From an uncultured Bacteriovoracaceae bacterium (lineage in GTDB: Bacteria; Bdellovibrionota; Bacteriovoracia; Bacteriovoracales; Bacteriovoracaceae), in NCBI GenBank assembly GCA_937952395.1, contig CALFYV010000359.1, positions 1 to 6,806 of the forward strand: a stretch of DNA of 6,806 nucleotides, written 5' to 3'. The notes under the pieces were generated by a model, which worked only from the letters and a program-made list of their open reading frames with translations, did not search any database and had not been told where the DNA came from. Shown here in pieces: positions 1 to 6,011 of the stretch (its first letter is position 1; each line of letters opens with the position of its first letter). Made by a program: the position numbers and the translations under genes.

Positions 1-43
1 TACAATAAGTGTGTAAAAAATTCAACAATTGAGTAGAAGAGTC

Positions 44-71
44 TTGTAAAATTTCCAGACATTGATATACT
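44..71 (+). promoter_or_regulatory. Putative sigma70-type promoter of the GAF/AAA+ regulator gene
   Basis: A TTGTAA -35 element (44-49) and a TATACT -10 element (66-71) are separated by 16 bp. They match the TTGACA/TATAAT consensus at 4/6 and 5/6. Transcription would start near 78, leaving a leader of about 55 nt before the ATG at 135. The same TTGTAA -35 word occurs in the promoter proposed at 1693-1721. The call rests on consensus matching in AT-rich DNA, so chance matches are possible. Confidence 0.5.
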
Positions 72-121
72 AATAAGGATTGTGCTGTGCATAAAAAGAA
101 CAGTTTATCCAAATATATTGT

Positions 122-128
122 AAAGGAG
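122..128 (+). promoter_or_regulatory. Shine-Dalgarno site that sets the start of the regulator gene
   Basis: AAAGGAG lies 6 nt before the ATG at 135, a near-ideal ribosome binding site. The longer reading from the GTG at 87 would have only AAGGA at 75-79. It would also begin within about 10 nt of the predicted transcription start, so the ATG is preferred. Confidence 0.75.
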
Positions 129-134
129 TTTGAC

Positions 135-1640
135 ATGACTAGCGCCGAGAAAGTCACCGAATTAGCAGAATTATCTTCTTTTCTACTATCTACGTTAGAT
201 GAGGGGATGTTTTTTGGAAGATTATCCCAGTTCATTAACTCACATTTTAACGAGTACAAAATTCAAATTTATAAGGCTTATGAAGACGGCTCCACTCAGT
301 TAGTTGCTGAAAATGGGAATCCTATAACGCATGCAGAGATTTCTGATCGTCCTCACGGTCTTTCACGCTATGTGGTTAGAACACGGAGAGCTTATTATAG
401 TAATGCTGTTAGAAGGGATCCACTTCTGGCCAATGTAGAATACGATGAAGGAGTAGAAGCTGAGCTTTGTGTACCTATCAATTCTCAAGGAACAATTCTG
501 GGAACAATTCATGTTCGCTCTCGCTCTACTGGCAGAAATTTTTCTGAAATTGAAATTGCAGAAATTCTTTCGATTTTAAAGGCGATTGAAGTTCCTTTAA
601 ATAATATGAGAATGTACTTGCTGGCGAAGCATTTAAATAGAGAGCTTATTAAGCGTATCGAAAATAAAGAGAAAGAAATAGTTGCTGCACCTGCCATGAG
701 ACATATAAGTAATATCAATGATCAAGATATAAAAGTTATTGGTCACTCTAAAGCTTTTACCGATATTATGAATTTAGCTAAAAAAGTGGCACCTGAAGAT
801 TTCCCAGTTCTCATAGAGGGAGAAAATGGTGTTGGAAAAAAACTTTTATCTAAAAAAATTCACAATATCAGTGAAAGAAAGGATGCACCTTGTATTGTTG
901 TTCATTGTTCAGCTCTTAATGATGATGTTTTAGAGTCGGAACTTTTTGGTAAAAATGATAAAAAAGGCTTAATTGAATTGGCCAGTGGTGGAACGATTAT
1001 TTTGAATGAAGTAAGTGAATTATCACTTGGCATTCAAGGCAAGTTATTACGTTTCTTACTCTCAGGTGAAATTTATAGATTAGGAGGAGATAGAGGAATT
1101 CCGGTTAATGTGAGAATTATTTCAACTTCTAAGAAGGCACTTCAAAAAGAAGTAGATGAAGGAAGATTTCGTGAAGACCTACTTTATAGATTAAATACGG
1201 TATCGATCAATGTTCCAGCTTTAAGAGAGAGAAAAGACGATGTAAAAGTTTTGGCAGAGCATTTTTTAAATCTTAATAGAGATAAAGAGCAGTTTAAAGT
1301 TTTAACAAACAGGTCAGTTGAAATGCTGATGAAATATTCTTGGCCAGGTAACACTCAAGAGTTACGCAATATTATGGAAAGAACTTATGTACTTGCTGAA
1401 GGTAAGTACATTGATGAGGAACATCTTCCAACTTTTGTAAAAGAAGATACTCATATCGAAAAAATTCAAGAAGATGAATTTGTTGAAATGACTCTAGCTG
1501 ATTTAGAAAAAAGACATATTATTCGTAGCCTAGATTTCTTAAATGGAAATAAAACTAAAGCAGCAAGAGCTTTGGGGATTACGGTTAAAACACTTTACAA
1601 TAAATTACACAGTTACGGATTAGTTCACAGTAAAAATTAA
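135..1640 (+). CDS. GAF / AAA+ / Fis-HTH regulator of the NtrC superfamily lacking the GAFTGA loop
   Basis: A 501-aa cytoplasmic transcription regulator. Residues about 1-160 form a GAF-like sensor (core near LCVPINSQGTILGTIHV, 111-127), followed by a charged helical linker (about 160-185). An AAA+ module spans about 199-425 and a Fis-type helix-turn-helix lies at about 471-497 (NKTKAARALGITVKTLYNKL). In the AAA+ module, Walker A (GENGVGKK, 229-236) and the arginine-finger region (GRFREDLLYRL, 343-353) are kept. Three parts are not. The stretch after ELFG (269-272) runs straight into KNDKKGLIELA, about nine residues shorter than the family, so GAFTGA is absent. The Walker B Asp is Asn (ILNE, 289-292). 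The GNxRE sensor II Arg is Gln408. GAFTGA contacts sigma54, and TyrR-like members without it act with sigma70. This one is therefore probably a non-sigma54 regulator with weak or no ATP hydrolysis. The GAF ligand and target genes cannot be read. A GTG start at 87 would add 16 residues. Confidence 0.9.
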   Translation: MTSAEKVTELAELSSFLLSTLDEGMFFGRLSQFINSHFNEYKIQIYKAYEDGSTQLVAENGNPITHAEISDRPHGLSRYVVRTRRAYYSNAVRRDPLLANVEYDEGVEAELCVPINSQGTILGTIHVRSRSTGRNFSEIEIAEILSILKAIEVPLNNMRMYLLAKHLNRELIKRIENKEKEIVAAPAMRHISNINDQDIKVIGHSKAFTDIMNLAKKVAPEDFPVLIEGENGVGKKLLSKKIHNISERKDAPCIVVHCSALNDDVLESELFGKNDKKGLIELASGGTIILNEVSELSLGIQGKLLRFLLSGEIYRLGGDRGIPVNVRIISTSKKALQKEVDEGRFREDLLYRLNTVSINVPALRERKDDVKVLAEHFLNLNRDKEQFKVLTNRSVEMLMKYSWPGNTQELRNIMERTYVLAEGKYIDEEHLPTFVKEDTHIEKIQEDEFVEMTLADLEKRHIIRSLDFLNGNKTKAARALGITVKTLYNKLHSYGLVHSKN

Positions 1641-1646
1641 TAAAAG

Positions 1647-1695
1647 CAACGATGACCCAATGCGCGTAAAGCGTATTGGGTCATTTAAGTCGTTG
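1647..1695 (+). terminator. Strong two-tier hairpin after the regulator gene, probable terminator
   Basis: The inner stem ATGACCCAAT (1652-1661) pairs perfectly with ATTGGGTCAT (1675-1684). It continues inward through four more pairs (one G-U) to a GTAAA loop, about 14 bp in all. An outer stem CAACG (1647-1651) pairs with CGTTG (1691-1695) across a 6-nt bulge. The hairpin begins 7 nt after the stop codon, where a terminator would sit. Only a short, interrupted T stretch follows, so intrinsic termination is plausible but not classical. An RNA-stability or regulatory structure is the alternative. The outer 3' arm overlaps the -35 element of the next promoter. Confidence 0.5.
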
Positions 1696-1721
1696 TAAAT
1701 TAATGCGGAAAAAAGTAGAAT
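1693..1721 (+). promoter_or_regulatory. Putative sigma70-type promoter for the small basic protein and HD-domain genes
   Basis: TTGTAA (1693-1698) and TAGAAT (1716-1721) have an optimal 17-bp spacer. They match the -35 and -10 consensus at 4/6 and 5/6. Transcription would start near 1728, giving a leader of about 20 nt that contains the ribosome binding site at 1739. The -35 word is identical to that of the upstream promoter at 44-49. Confidence 0.5.
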
Positions 1722-1748
1722 AAATGGGCCAACAAGCCAGGAGAGCAT

Positions 1749-1949
1749 ATGAGCAACACCACAACAGAAGAAATTATTTTAGAAAAACCAGAGAGCAAGA
1801 ACTTTAAGAATAACACTGATGTAGAAAATTTTTATCGTTTTGTTTACGAAAATTCTCTACGTTTTGAAGCTAGAAAAATTTTAGAGCACGTGCTCATATC
1901 GACAAAACAAAAAAGAAAAAGAACAAGAAAAGCTAAGTCTTTGCAATAA
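1749..1949 (+). CDS. Small basic-tailed protein of unknown function
   Basis: A 66-residue protein that I do not recognise. An AGGAG site at 1739-1743 lies 5 nt before the ATG, and a promoter candidate lies directly upstream, so expression is likely. The N-terminal third is polar and acidic. Residues about 24-50 (DVENFYRFVYENSLRFEARK and onward) look like one or two amphipathic helices. The tail from residue 53 (KQKRKRTRKAKSLQ) is strongly basic, nine of fourteen residues being Lys or Arg. There is no signal peptide, membrane segment or cysteine. The tail suggests binding to nucleic acid, ribosome or acidic phospholipid, but this is inference. The gene is 18 bp upstream of the HD phosphohydrolase gene, with which it is probably co-transcribed, so it may modulate that enzyme. 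Confidence 0.75.
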   Translation: MSNTTTEEIILEKPESKNFKNNTDVENFYRFVYENSLRFEARKILEHVLISTKQKRKRTRKAKSLQ

Positions 1950-1967
1950 AAAGGGATCCCCTATTCC

Positions 1968-3386
1968 ATGGATGGGAATCATAAGCAAAAAATCATTTAT
2001 GACGTCCTCTATGGATTTATACACTTCTCACCTGTCGAGTGGGAGATTATTCATTCACCATTTTATCAGAGACTGCGCTGGATTAAGCAATTAGGTTTTT
2101 CTTTTTATACTTTTCCTGGTGCTGAGCATTCACGATTGGGACATTCAATTGGAGTCATGTTCAACGCTCATAAAATTTTAGAATCGGTAGGGCAAGCGAT
2201 TCCTTTGGATGAATTACTTACTAGCAAACTGGATTCTCCTAAAGCTGTTTTTCACCAAAGCGTAAGAATCGCGGCTATGCTACACGATATCGGGACGTTT
2301 CCTTTTTCTCATACCACTGAAGCTGCTTATATTCGTTTTGACGAAACAAAACGTTCAAAGGGCCACTCGGATAATCATGAACATCTTGGTTCTTTTATTA
2401 TTAAAAATACTGACTACCCAGGTGGGATTACGGCCATCTTAAAAAAATATAAAATTGATCCTCAAAAAATTTCTAATTTAGTTAAGGGAGTTGATGAATC
2501 GGTTCTAGCTAATCAAATACTTCACTCTGAAGTGGATTGTGACCGTATGGACTATTTACTCAGGGATGCACATTACACAGGATTACAATACGGAACATAC
2601 GATAGAACGTATTTGCTTCATCATTTCACAACTAAAGAAGTAGCGGGCCAAAAAGTTTTGGCGATTAAACAAAATGCACTTCATTGCGTGGAAGATTTTC
2701 TGATGAGTCGCTTTGCTTGGTATTCACAAGTTGTGCGTTCACCTAGAGGGGCAAAATACGATGCGGTTGCAGAAGAGATAACCTACTATTTTTTAGAAAA
2801 AGGTTTGATGAACCGCTATTCAAAATTACTAGAGCAAGTTGAGAGTGCACCTTTAGATTTTTACCAATTTAATGATCATTATTTTATCGGATTAGTTCAT
2901 AAACATTACACAAGTGGAAAACTCGACGAAAATAAACGAATTAAATCCATGGCTGAAAGTATATTATTTGAAAAATCACCGCGCACTGTTCGTTGTGATG
3001 AGCTCAATCAAGTTTTACTTAATCAAGATGAAGATCAGAAGAATGAAAAAATTGTAAAGAAGGCCATTGATAAAGCCAGGGAAATAGAATCTACATTGAA
3101 AAAATATGGAACAGATGATGACTGGATAGTGCTTGATATCCCTAAAAAAGATGTAAGCTTTGTAAAAAGTCAGAAACAAATCATTAAAACTAAAACGAGT
3201 GCCAATGTTTTATTAGAGAGAGATCCTGTTAAAATTGTTGGCCATAAGGGCGATTTAAGTTTGTTGGTGGACATTCAAGATTCGATTATTTCTCAACTAC
3301 AAAAAACAGTTAATTTCATGCCCAATGTTTTTTGTTCTGATTCTGCCTACAAGCTCCTATTAGATAAGAAGGTTATAACCGACTAG
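1968..3386 (+). CDS. HD-domain phosphohydrolase, SAMHD1/YwfO-like (COG1078-type)
   Basis: A 472-aa soluble metal-dependent phosphohydrolase. The HD metal site is complete. H59 lies in GAEHSRLGHSIGV, the HD pair H106-D107 lies in IAAMLHDIGTFPFSHTTE, and D192 lies in SEVDCDRMDYLLRDAHYTG, which corresponds to the metal-binding Asp of SAMHD1's VDKWDYFARD. The HEHLGSFII segment (137-145) is also typical. Relatives include dNTP triphosphohydrolases (human SAMHD1, B. subtilis YwfO), so hydrolysis of dNTPs to nucleoside and triphosphate is the leading guess. The substrate cannot be read from sequence. Residues from about 330 onward are a Lys-rich, charged C-terminal region with no motif I can name. 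The ATG at 1968 follows an AAGGGA site at 1951-1956 with a rather long 11-nt spacer. Expression may be helped by coupling to the small gene upstream. Confidence 0.9.
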   Translation: MDGNHKQKIIYDVLYGFIHFSPVEWEIIHSPFYQRLRWIKQLGFSFYTFPGAEHSRLGHSIGVMFNAHKILESVGQAIPLDELLTSKLDSPKAVFHQSVRIAAMLHDIGTFPFSHTTEAAYIRFDETKRSKGHSDNHEHLGSFIIKNTDYPGGITAILKKYKIDPQKISNLVKGVDESVLANQILHSEVDCDRMDYLLRDAHYTGLQYGTYDRTYLLHHFTTKEVAGQKVLAIKQNALHCVEDFLMSRFAWYSQVVRSPRGAKYDAVAEEITYYFLEKGLMNRYSKLLEQVESAPLDFYQFNDHYFIGLVHKHYTSGKLDENKRIKSMAESILFEKSPRTVRCDELNQVLLNQDEDQKNEKIVKKAIDKAREIESTLKKYGTDDDWIVLDIPKKDVSFVKSQKQIIKTKTSANVLLERDPVKIVGHKGDLSLLVDIQDSIISQLQKTVNFMPNVFCSDSAYKLLLDKKVITD

Positions 3387-3457
3387 TTTGCTCGGGAAAT
3401 GTAAAGCTTTCTCGGTTTTCTTTACTTTCATCAGTAAAAAAGTGAAAATAATATTGA

Positions 3458-3475
3458 GGTTTTTGTACCAAAACC
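3458..3475. repeat. 18-nt imperfect palindrome in the ftsE leader, possible operator or RNA hairpin
   Basis: GGTTTTTGTACCAAAACC is a near-perfect inverted repeat; eight of nine symmetric pairs match, with one T/C mismatch. It sits 6 nt after an AATAAT -10-like element (3447-3452) and 9 nt before the ribosome binding site of ftsE. That position suits a repressor operator or a short leader hairpin (6-bp stem, 6-nt loop). No T-run follows, so it is not an intrinsic terminator. Confidence 0.4.
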
Positions 3476-3484
3476 ATGAAGGTT

Positions 3485-3490
3485 GAGGAG
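3485..3490 (+). promoter_or_regulatory. Shine-Dalgarno site that sets the ftsE start
   Basis: GAGGAG lies 7 nt before the ATG at 3498. A TTG at 3483 in the same frame would overlap this site and is rejected. The internal ATG at 3549, which gives the usual FtsE N-terminus (MLYHLDNVSV), has no ribosome binding site. Confidence 0.7.
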
Positions 3491-3497
3491 TTGTCAT

Positions 3498-4196
3498 ATG
3501 GATATGACCCATCTAAATTACGGCCAAAACCAATTCTCTTCCAAGCCTATGCTTTATCATTTAGATAACGTATCAGTTTATTATAATAGTTTTAAAGCGC
3601 TCTCTAATTTAAGCTTAGTTATCAATCAAGGCGAGATTCTTTTTGTCACAGGGGCTTCTGGCGCCGGCAAGACAACGCTACTAAAAACATTGGCCCAAGA
3701 TGTTATTCCTCAAAAAGGTAAAATCACTTCAAATTTATCTAAAGAAAACATTTTTGTGGCACAGGTTTTTCAAGAATTAAAATTGATGGAAGATTTGGAT
3801 GTTAAAAATAATTTTTTATTTTCATTCGATAACCAGATATACAAAAACAAAGCAGAGTTTTTAAGAGAATTAGATGATCTTGTTAATCTTTTTGGGATGA
3901 ATGAAATCTTGGGCAAAAAAGTAACGAATTTAAACCGAGGTGCTAAACAAAAGGTGGCAATCATACGAGCTTTATTAACTCGCCCAGAAGTTTTTATCGC
4001 GGATGAACCGACTAGTGCACTTGATAAAGATAATGCTAATCGATTGTTTGAAATTTTAAATTATTATAATACCAAGCGAAAAATGACAATTATTTGGGCC
4101 ACTCATAATAAAGAATTAGTAAAGCAATTTCCAGGAAGGATCATTCATTTAGATAAAGGTCGTTTAATTCATAGTGGGAACGCATGTTTTATATAA
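3498..4196 (+). CDS. ftsE: Cell-division ABC ATPase FtsE with a degenerate signature motif
   Basis: A 232-aa cytoplasmic ATPase subunit of the FtsEX complex, which drives EnvC-dependent septal murein hydrolysis. Motifs in order: A-loop tyrosines near 28-29, Walker A GASGAGKTT (52-60), Q-loop VFQ (Q92), signature region LNRGAKQK (145-152), Walker B VFIADE (165-170), D-loop SALD (173-176) and switch His203 (WATH). FtsE usually has LSGGEQQR at the signature. Here Ser is Asn, the first Gly is Arg and the Glu is Ala, although every other motif is intact. Length is close to the usual 220-230, with about 17 extra polar residues at the N-terminus. The call rests on the fold plus the downstream ftsX and envC-like genes; a MacB/LolD-type ATPase is the alternative on sequence alone. 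The stop codon overlaps ftsX. Confidence 0.9.
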   Translation: MDMTHLNYGQNQFSSKPMLYHLDNVSVYYNSFKALSNLSLVINQGEILFVTGASGAGKTTLLKTLAQDVIPQKGKITSNLSKENIFVAQVFQELKLMEDLDVKNNFLFSFDNQIYKNKAEFLRELDDLVNLFGMNEILGKKVTNLNRGAKQKVAIIRALLTRPEVFIADEPTSALDKDNANRLFEILNYYNTKRKMTIIWATHNKELVKQFPGRIIHLDKGRLIHSGNACFI

Positions 4197-4975
4197 TGCA
4201 AATTTTAAATTTATTTAAGAATTTAAAAATGAAGAGCTTGCTTCTATTGGGAACATATATTTTATCCTGTAATCTTATTCTTTCCTCTGTGCAAATCAAA
4301 AACTTGCTAGAAGCTAACCTTGGAGACAAAAACTCTGAAAGACACCTAAGTGCTTTGGTGGAATCTTCTATTAACAAAAGTAGTGTTGTTAGCAAAATAA
4401 AAAAATTCCCTGGTGTTGAGAAGGTAAGTTTTATTTCTCAAGAAAAACTAAAAACTAAAATTGGTAAAGCTCTCAATCAATTAGATTTGAAAGTTCCTCA
4501 ATCTTTAGTTGATGAGAGTTATTATCTATTGAAAATTTATATTAACAAAACCATCAATGAACAAAGAATTAACTTAATTAATGAATACCTAGAGAGAACC
4601 TTTGGTAAAGGTAAAATAACAATTTCATCTATTAAGGACGCTAAGGTAGTCAAAGACAATATAGCAATAAAGGCATTAGGTTTTTTTGAATTGATCATAT
4701 TTAGCCTTGCTCTAACGCTTTCGATTTTTTTCTATTTATTTACTTCATCAAAACTAAACTATCATATGTACTTAATTGAAAAATTTCAGCGCCGGAAAAA
4801 ACATATTGAAATTGGCTTGTTTTTCTTTTTTCTTTCTATGCTAATGGCCAGTTTGATGCCTAGGTTTTATTATTCTAATGTTAATATTTTATCTATGGCC
4901 CTTTCAATGGCTTACAGTCTTGTATTTTTAAGCGTAATAATTTTGTCGTACCGCTATTACAGAACAAAACTATGA
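4184..4975 (+). CDS. ftsX: Cell-division membrane protein FtsX, short form
   Basis: A 263-aa inner-membrane partner of FtsE with the FtsX topology of four predicted membrane helices: about 18-38, 165-188, 208-226 and 234-257. The periplasmic domain between helices 1 and 2 (about 39-164) contains KIKKFPGVEKVSFISQEKLK (71-90). This resembles the 'GV..V.yvSreeAL' element of FtsX extracellular domains, the part that recruits EnvC in E. coli. The protein is much shorter than E. coli FtsX (about 350 aa); the N-terminal cytoplasmic tail and the loops between helices 2 and 4 are reduced. The gene overlaps ftsE by 13 bp from the ATG at 4184. An in-frame ATG at 4196, sharing TAATG with the ftsE stop, is an equally plausible coupled start. 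It ends in an ATGA overlap with the envC-like gene. Confidence 0.85.
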   Translation: MFYIMQILNLFKNLKMKSLLLLGTYILSCNLILSSVQIKNLLEANLGDKNSERHLSALVESSINKSSVVSKIKKFPGVEKVSFISQEKLKTKIGKALNQLDLKVPQSLVDESYYLLKIYINKTINEQRINLINEYLERTFGKGKITISSIKDAKVVKDNIAIKALGFFELIIFSLALTLSIFFYLFTSSKLNYHMYLIEKFQRRKKHIEIGLFFFFLSMLMASLMPRFYYSNVNILSMALSMAYSLVFLSVIILSYRYYRTKL

Positions 4976-5988
4976 GAAAACTAATTGTTTTGATTATTCT
5001 TATTTCAAATTCAAATGCGAGTATTGAATTTGATCTTAAAAATAGTAAAAAGCAAGCCGATAATATAAAGAATAATCTTCAAGAATACAAAGGTAAATTG
5101 ATTACGTTATCTGCTGAAATTTCCTCAATAGAGAAAGATTTAGGTAAAAAAAATAATGATTATTTATCAAGAATTAACCAAATTGAAACTATCAATAACG
5201 AAATAATTGAATCAAAGTCTTTTATGCAGCAGACTCAAAAGAATAGCCAGTCTATACTTTTAAAAACCAAGAAAGCACTAAATTTATACTTGTTAGCATA
5301 CTTAGACGAACAGTCAGAGCAAGAACTTGTAGAAAGAAAAGTTTATGAAGAAGGGCTAAAAGAGCTTATTAATAATCTAAAATTGAATATCAATAATTAC
5401 AATGAAATCCAAAATAAGTTAGGTTTTCTGGAAGGAAAATTAAGTGAACTCAAATTAGCAGAAGAAAATTTACATGGCGTGCTTCTTGATTTAGAAGAAC
5501 GCAAGCGGGTTAAAACACAAGAGTATATTCAGCTAAACCAACAAAAGGAAAATACTGAATCAAAAATTGTTATCAATGATTTAATCGAAAAAACAAATGC
5601 TCAGAAAAAAATAGAGAAAATTGGTTCAATGATCTTGAATCTCCCTTTGAATAATTTTACTAATGCAAAGTTTGACAAGAAAGGTATTTCATTGACGACT
5701 TCGAATGAAAGCGATGTCATAGCACCTCAATCAGGTAAAATCGTTTATTCCTCGGCTCTCTCCACGTATGGGAACTTGATTATTATTGAGCATAAAGAAC
5801 AATTACGCTCAGTTATCCTTGGTGATTTTAAGTTGTTAAAGAAGCGAGGAGACAATGTAGAAGTAAATGAGCTAATTGGTAAATTTAAAAAGGGTCAACA
5901 TAAGGTGTATTTTGAAATTCGCAAGCAAAACAAAGCACAGAAAATAAGTCAATGGCTTGATGGAAATAGCCTTCAAAGAGTATTATAG
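4972..5988 (+). CDS. envC: EnvC-like amidase activator: exported coiled coil plus degenerate LytM/M23 domain
   Basis: A 338-aa periplasmic protein that probably links FtsEX to septal murein amidases. A short signal peptide (1-16, likely cleaved after SNSNA) is followed by a long Lys/Glu/Asn-rich coiled coil (about 20-215). The C-terminal LytM domain spans about 237-335, with fold markers APQSGKIVYS (251-260), YGNLIIIEH (266-274), GDNVEVNELIG (293-303) and YFEIRKQNK (313-321). An active M23 peptidase would show HxGxD, a YxH and HLHFEIR. Here the first His is Lys236, the Asp is Ser240, the middle His falls near Gly284 and HLH reads KVY (311-313). No zinc ligand survives, so the domain is non-catalytic. 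E. coli EnvC likewise lacks a working site and activates AmiA/AmiB. The start shares ATGA with the ftsX stop and has no clear ribosome binding site, which suggests translational coupling. Confidence 0.82.
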   Translation: MRKLIVLIILISNSNASIEFDLKNSKKQADNIKNNLQEYKGKLITLSAEISSIEKDLGKKNNDYLSRINQIETINNEIIESKSFMQQTQKNSQSILLKTKKALNLYLLAYLDEQSEQELVERKVYEEGLKELINNLKLNINNYNEIQNKLGFLEGKLSELKLAEENLHGVLLDLEERKRVKTQEYIQLNQQKENTESKIVINDLIEKTNAQKKIEKIGSMILNLPLNNFTNAKFDKKGISLTTSNESDVIAPQSGKIVYSSALSTYGNLIIIEHKEQLRSVILGDFKLLKKRGDNVEVNELIGKFKKGQHKVYFEIRKQNKAQKISQWLDGNSLQRVL

Positions 5989-5998
5989 TATTAATACT
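5987..5998. repeat. 12-nt perfect palindrome between the envC-like and ctpA genes
   Basis: AGTATTAATACT reads identically on both strands. It starts within the envC-like stop codon and ends 6 nt before the AAAGGGG ribosome binding site of ctpA. It could be a small operator or mRNA hairpin, but it is short and AT-rich, so chance is a real possibility. Confidence 0.25.
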
Positions 5999-6011
5999 TT
6001 AAAGGGGCCAA

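Noticed and set aside
1..36. Possible C-terminal end of an upstream gene, open in frame 1 until TAG at 34-36
   Set aside because: Only eleven codons are visible and nothing in them is recognisable, so it cannot be told from chance.
87..134. GTG start at 87 adding 16 residues to the regulator
   Set aside because: The ATG at 135 has an ideal AAAGGAG site. The GTG lies within about 10 nt of the predicted transcription start, and its added residues do not resemble a GAF N-terminus.
509..718. Minus-strand open frame opposite the regulator gene
   Set aside because: It is antisense to a well-supported GAF-region coding sequence and shows no homology-like motif. The minus-strand frames at 3770-3964, 4189-4395 and 6411-6644 are dismissed for the same reason.
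3394..3407. GG/GC pair with 12-bp offset resembling a sigma54 -24/-12 promoter before ftsE
   Set aside because: Only the GG and GC dinucleotides fit; the flanking TGGCAC and TTGC bases are mostly wrong. No convincing sigma54 promoter was seen upstream of any gene in the window.
3377..3425. Terminator after the HD gene: AACCGA/TCGGTT (3377-3382 with 3412-3417) or GTAAAG/CTTTAC (3401-3406 with 3420-3425)
   Set aside because: The two stems exclude each other, are only 6 bp, have large loops and lack a proper T-tract. Termination may occur here but the sequence does not show it.
3549..3551. Internal ATG as the true FtsE start (MLYHLDNV)
   Set aside because: It matches the usual FtsE N-terminus, but it has no ribosome binding site, whereas the ATG at 3498 has GAGGAG at good spacing.
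4972..5988. Active M23 endopeptidase
   Set aside because: The HxGxD and HxH metal ligands are all replaced, so peptidase activity is very unlikely despite the LytM fold.
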